27,236 nt of DNA from Ruminococcus flavefaciens. GTDB lineage: Bacteria > Bacillota > Clostridia > Oscillospirales > Ruminococcaceae. The DNA is taken from assembly GCA_002310115.1 (NCBI GenBank), contig DBYI01000109.1:586-27821 (forward strand), written 5' to 3'. Positions 24,115 to 27,236 of the stretch are shown here, one piece after another (the stretch's first letter is position 1; each line of letters opens with the position of its first letter). The notes beneath the pieces were generated by a model, which saw only the letters and a program-made list of their open reading frames with translations, had not been told where the DNA came from and made no database searches. Position numbers and translations under genes: made by a program.

Positions 24115-24249
24115 TATAAATACTCCTTTCGGTTTTTAGGCAGCCCATATTACACATCAACTAAACCCAGTGCGATATGCGGCTTTTCAGTTTCATACAC
24201 CGATACAGTGCGAATGTATCCAATTCCGTGCTGAACATACCTAATATAT

Positions 24250-24278
24250 ATAATACGACTTTTTCACTTTAAAATCAA
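24250..24278 (-). promoter_or_regulatory. Promoter of the scaffold-GGGtGRT operon
   Basis: On the minus strand TTGATT (24278-24273), 17-bp spacer, TATTAT (24255-24250). The leader of about 130 nt has no recognisable riboswitch. Confidence 0.7.
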
Positions 24279-24382
24279 GTCTTTTTTAGAAAAATATTTC
24301 GTCACATATTGCTATACCGTTTTATATGGCTATATATCGCCCAATACAGCGTTAAAAAAATATCATTCTCATTTTACGATAC

Positions 24383-24411
24383 TTGATTTTCCATTTTCTT
24401 TACGTTATAAT
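24383..24411 (+). promoter_or_regulatory. Promoter of the 164-aa gene
   Basis: TTGATT (24383-24388), 17-bp spacer, TATAAT (24406-24411). Confidence 0.8.
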
Positions 24412-24448
24412 ATATATATATTACATATATTAGGGGGGGAAAATAATT

Positions 24449-24943
24449 TTGGATGAAAAAATCGAATTACCATATAAACTGATCAATATTGGCATGGATG
24501 ATGAGCATTTTATCTTATCGTTTAAAAGATTCAAGGCACATCAGGATAGTTACTCAATCAAACGAAGCGGATTAGCCGGTGACTTTGAAATATATTATAA
24601 ATGTAATGGAATTGAAAGCAGATTTGAATGTGACATGACAGTAGCCAATCTTTTATATTTTTACTATGAACTGGATGACGTTTGGGATGGCTTGCCAGGT
24701 AAAAATAATGTTGCAATTCTAACGAACAACGCTGGTACACCCGATCGAACAAAAATGACATTCAGACTTCATAAAGGTATATGCTATATAAACGGCATTT
24801 TTAAGAACAGGGACAACAGATACAAAAGCGGGATCATTCTCGATATGGAGATAGACTGCACTTTCATACCTGAAATACTTGTTTCAATACATGATTTTTT
24901 CGATGAATTAGAAAAAATACAAGGTCACAAAAACTTTTTATAA
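24449..24943 (+). CDS. Unknown 164-aa cytosolic protein
   Basis: No family recognised. The protein is soluble, with alternating beta-strand-like segments ('FEIYYKCNGIESRFECDM', 'KMTFRLHKGICYINGIF') and a C-terminal helix, and no signal peptide. The start is a TTG at 24449 preceded by a run of seven G (24433-24439) that acts as ribosome site; the nearest ATG (24453) is out of frame. The C_GCAxxG_C_C gene follows after 31 bp on the same strand, so they probably share the promoter at 24383. Function cannot be inferred beyond that. Confidence 0.75.
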   Translation: MDEKIELPYKLINIGMDDEHFILSFKRFKAHQDSYSIKRSGLAGDFEIYYKCNGIESRFECDMTVANLLYFYYELDDVWDGLPGKNNVAILTNNAGTPDRTKMTFRLHKGICYINGIFKNRDNRYKSGIILDMEIDCTFIPEILVSIHDFFDELEKIQGHKNFL

Positions 24944-24974
24944 AATTCCATTTACCGAAAGGAGCACATCATGT

Positions 24975-25439
24975 ATGAAATACAATCACGCCGATAAAGC
25001 CTGCGAGCTCTTTGCAGGCGGTCTTAACTGCGCTCAATCAGTATTCGTTGCTTTTACTGACGTTACAGGAATGGACAGGGATCTCGCCATGCGCCTTTCA
25101 TCTTCATTCGGCGGCGGCATGGGAAGAATGCGAGAGGTCTGCGGAGCCTGTTCAGCTATGTTTATGGTTGCAGGTGTACTTTATGGCCCAGATGAAAGTT
25201 TCTCCCATGAGGACAAAACTCAACATTATAAGCGTATACAGGAACTTGCCGCTAATTTTAAGGAAAAGCATGGTACTATCATCTGCCGTGAGCTTCTTAA
25301 GGAGCTATCCGTTACAAGCACCCCCGAACCAGAAAAGCGCACAGAAAAGTACTATAAAGTCCGTCCCTGCATCAGGTTTGTCAGAACAGCTGCAGAAATG
25401 CTTGACAGATATATTTCTGAAAACCCAGCAAAAATATAA
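24975..25439 (+). CDS. C_GCAxxG_C_C family redox protein
   Basis: The 154-aa protein carries the family motif: C19 in 'LNCAQSV', 'VCGACSAMFMVAG' (C56, C59), a Cys in 'TIICRELL' and the final Cys in 'VRPCIRFV'. These proteins of anaerobes are thought to be redox or metal-binding and often accompany electron-transfer genes; the substrate is unknown. AAAGGAGC precedes two near-overlapping ATGs (24971 and 24975); only 24975 is in frame. It probably forms a two-gene unit with the preceding unknown gene. Confidence 0.9.
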   Translation: MKYNHADKACELFAGGLNCAQSVFVAFTDVTGMDRDLAMRLSSSFGGGMGRMREVCGACSAMFMVAGVLYGPDESFSHEDKTQHYKRIQELAANFKEKHGTIICRELLKELSVTSTPEPEKRTEKYYKVRPCIRFVRTAAEMLDRYISENPAKI

Positions 25440-25506
25440 TTTTTTCAAAATATTGCTATTTTAAAGAATAATTATTTATAAAATCTTATTATTAACAATT
25501 TATATA

Positions 25507-25535
25507 TTGAAATTCTACGCTAATTGGTGTATAAT
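25507..25535 (+). promoter_or_regulatory. Promoter of the diguanylate cyclase gene
   Basis: TTGAAA (25507-25512), 17-bp spacer, TATAAT (25530-25535). Confidence 0.85.
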
Positions 25536-25570
25536 AATCATATCTATACATGAGGGGAAGTGACAATTAT

Positions 25571-26680
25571 ATGGATTCCCATAAGAGCACTAATTTTCTA
25601 AGAGAATTCGTTTCTGACCATAAACAGCTCTTTGATAAGACTCACGAAGTTACGGCATTTTCCGTTGGAATTCTCGCATGCTTATGTGCTCATATTGCAT
25701 ATCTTATCATGTTCCGCGTACTTGGAGTACGTGAAATGGTGATATTCAATATATTCAGCGTTTTGTTCTATATTACGCTATTTATCATGGTACGTTTCAT
25801 AAATGAAAGAAGCATACTGATTTATCTCTCAGATCTTGAAATCATAGTCCATGCCGCCTACGCAACGCACCTTATGGGGTGGCAGCCAGATTTTGCAATG
25901 TTCTTTATACTGATAATTCCCGCGACGTTTCTTACAAGTACAAAACGAATGTATATTCCTTTTATTGTCGGAGGTATTTCACTAGGTTTTTTCTTATATT
26001 TCAAAATTTCGCTGGACTATGACGCTGTCGGCAAATACCACTTTGCAGATAATACTCTAATCAAGGCCATGCAGATAACCAATGCCTTCATTGGCGTTTT
26101 CGTTCTTTTATGCGCTGCTATGACTAATATTCTCATCCGCGAATATATGGAGTTTCAGTTAGTAGATCAACGTGAAAGTTTCAAAAAGCTCGCTTCTATA
26201 GACCCACTGACTAATCTCTACAATCGACGTGCAATGAACGAGAATATCCGGAGTATACGCAGAAGGAGCCGTTCACCCAAAAGCAAATACGTCATTGGTA
26301 TCGGAGATATTGACAACTTTAAAAGGATAAATGATACTTACGGCCACGATGCTGGCGACAAGGTTCTTGTTTATGTGTCTAACCTCTTCATCAGCACAAT
26401 TCCTGATGACGGATATGCCGCCAGATGGGGTGGCGAAGAGTTCCTGTTCATCATCCCTGAATCAAGTATTGAAGAAGGGCTTGCTTTTACAGAGAAAATC
26501 CATAAATCCCTAAGAGCTCATACATTTGAAATTGATGACTGCGAATTCGGAGTCACCATGACCTTCGGTATAAGCGTGGGAATCCCAGTCGATAAGATAG
26601 ATACCGTTATCACAAAGGCTGACAAGCGCCTTTATAAAGGAAAAAACAACGGCAAAGATCACACAGAATACACAGATTAA
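25571..26680 (+). CDS. Membrane diguanylate cyclase (GGEEF type)
   Basis: I prefer the ATG at 25571, 13 nt after GAGGGG; an in-frame ATG at 25550 precedes that site. The 369-aa protein has about six N-terminal membrane helices (residues 30-205) and a C-terminal GGDEF domain: 'ASIDPLTNLYNRRAMNENI', 'GDIDNFKRINDTYGHDAGD', then the active-site 'RWGGEEF' (R285-F291). It would make cyclic di-GMP from two GTP at the membrane. The inhibitory RxxD I-site is absent (the position reads 'STIPDDGYAAR'), so product feedback by that site is unlikely. No known extracellular sensor domain is visible in the membrane part, which may itself be the sensor. It has its own promoter and terminator. Confidence 0.93.
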   Translation: MDSHKSTNFLREFVSDHKQLFDKTHEVTAFSVGILACLCAHIAYLIMFRVLGVREMVIFNIFSVLFYITLFIMVRFINERSILIYLSDLEIIVHAAYATHLMGWQPDFAMFFILIIPATFLTSTKRMYIPFIVGGISLGFFLYFKISLDYDAVGKYHFADNTLIKAMQITNAFIGVFVLLCAAMTNILIREYMEFQLVDQRESFKKLASIDPLTNLYNRRAMNENIRSIRRRSRSPKSKYVIGIGDIDNFKRINDTYGHDAGDKVLVYVSNLFISTIPDDGYAARWGGEEFLFIIPESSIEEGLAFTEKIHKSLRAHTFEIDDCEFGVTMTFGISVGIPVDKIDTVITKADKRLYKGKNNGKDHTEYTD

Positions 26681-26682
26681 CC

Positions 26683-26723
26683 AAAGTCCCCGTACGCATA
26701 AAAGTGTACGAGGACTTTATTTG
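26683..26723. terminator. Shared terminator between convergent genes
   Basis: AAAGTCCCCGTAC / GTACGAGGACTTT stem (13 bp with one mismatch) followed by ATTTG on plus and preceded by A-rich/T-rich sequence on minus, lying between the cyclase and the convergent dockerin gene. Confidence 0.8.
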
Positions 26724-27236
26724 TTATATAGGAAGCGATTTTATAAGCTTCAGAAGGTATTTCTGTATTGCAAGAGCGTCGTTCAAGGTTATTCCGTTTC
26801 CACCGCCCTCAACGTCACCGTCAGCTATTCCCTGCCTTGTGATATGATTTTCAGATGTACCTTCCAAACCGTATACATTTGGACTTGCAAGAGCCTGCAT
26901 TATAAGTACAGCATCTGCAAGATCAACTATACTATCTCCGTTTGTGTCACCTGCAAGCTTTTGTTTTGGCTTGGTTGTTGTCGTAATGGTTGTAGTAAGT
27001 TTGGTAGTAGTTGTTGTCGTTTTTGTAGTGGTTGTAGTTGGTTTGGCGGTAGTTGTTGTCGTCTTTGTAGTGGTTGTAGTTGGTTTGGCGGTAGTTGTTG
27101 TCGTCTTTGTAGTGGTTGTAGTCGGTTTTGACGTTGTTGTTGTCGTTTTCGTAGTGGTTGTAGTCGGTTTTGCCGTTGTTGTCGTTTTTGTAGTGGTTGT
27201 AGTCGGTTTGGCAGTTGTTGTTGTCGTTTTCGTAGT
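26724..27236 (-). CDS. Dockerin-bearing secreted protein, C-terminal part only
   Basis: Read on the minus strand from the right edge, the open frame gives a repetitive Thr/Lys/Pro linker (about 80 residues, unit 'TTTTTKTTTTTAKP') and then a type I dockerin ending 'LAIQKYLLKLIKSLPI' at a TAA (26726-26724). The first Ca-binding loop 'DTNGDSIVD' is canonical and followed by 'LADAVLIMQALASPNVYG', very close to the serpin 1 dockerin. The second loop, 'DVEGGGNGITLND', is altered. The catalytic part lies beyond the window, so the enzyme type is unknown; most such proteins are glycoside hydrolases. Overlapping plus-strand frames here are low-complexity shadows. The gene converges on the cyclase. Confidence 0.9.
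   Translation of the reverse strand, partial: TTKTTTTTAKPTTTTTKTTTTAKPTTTTTKTTTTTSKPTTTTTKTTTTTAKPTTTTTKTTTTTAKPTTTTTKTTTTTTKLTTTITTTTKPKQKLAGDTNGDSIVDLADAVLIMQALASPNVYGLEGTSENHITRQGIADGDVEGGGNGITLNDALAIQKYLLKLIKSLPI
26997..27236 (-). repeat. Tandem 42-bp repeats coding a Thr-rich linker
   Basis: About six units of 14 codons (one of 13), coding T5-K-T5-A/S-K-P, run to the window edge. Two central units are nearly identical at the DNA level, so slippage or recombination can change linker length. Confidence 0.85.

Larger units (their letters stand above)
24115..24448. other. Divergent intergenic region with two promoters
   Basis: 334 bp without a gene, separating the minus-strand Fe-S operon from the plus-strand 164-aa gene; it holds the two promoters listed next and no other structure I could support. 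Confidence 0.8.

Noticed and set aside
26721..27236. Plus-strand Cys-rich protein or CRISPR-like repeat array
   Set aside because: The minus strand codes a normal Thr linker and dockerin; the repeats are contiguous 42-bp units without spacers.

Overview
The window looks like a chromosome segment of a cellulosome-producing Ruminococcus, closest in style to R. flavefaciens. Three secreted proteins carry type I dockerins, linkers are Thr/Lys/Pro rich, AGGAGG-type ribosome sites are strong, and sigma-A promoters are near consensus. No rRNA, tRNA or CRISPR array was seen.

Region 1 (1-6924) is a co-oriented cluster: a 5'-truncated ECF sigma factor, a membrane protein that is probably its anti-sigma partner, and two secreted dockerin-serpins (711 and about 1049 aa). 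The serpins share scaffold and hinge but differ in the reactive-centre loop and have unrelated N-terminal regions. A Phd/RelE-type toxin-antitoxin pair (7224-7804), with a consensus promoter and its own terminator, follows.

Region 2 (7863-22470) is an A+T-rich accessory island between two perfect 182-bp direct repeats. The repeat copies the 3' end and terminator of the chromosomal GGGtGRT gene that lies to the right. Inside are a 5'-truncated mobC-like gene fused to the left repeat, a small relaxase, and a promoter-operator followed by a PLD-nuclease/SNF2-type helicase gene overlapping an Eco57I-like N6-adenine methyltransferase gene. This pair resembles a type ISP restriction enzyme split in two with a PLD nuclease. 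A 157-aa protein of unknown function follows. Convergent to these is a three-gene ABC-3C-type operon (nuclease-like effector, middle component, DUF3732 SMC-like ATPase). The ABC-3C operon is bracketed by two copies of a roughly 55-bp hairpin repeat. An IS3/IS150-like element with a 4-bp target duplication has split the right copy, and its own transposase orfB carries a nonsense codon. The island reads as a decayed mobilizable element carrying two anti-phage modules.

Region 3 (22409-27236) is housekeeping-like chromosome: a GGGtGRT protein and NifU/IscU-like scaffold operon on the minus strand, a divergent pair (unknown 164-aa protein and a C_GCAxxG_C_C redox protein), a membrane diguanylate cyclase, and the C-terminal part of another dockerin protein with a 42-bp tandem-repeat Thr linker running off the window.

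Functional statements about anti-phage activity, sigma/anti-sigma pairing and protease targets are inferences from family and context; the repeats, overlaps, promoters and motifs are read directly from the sequence.
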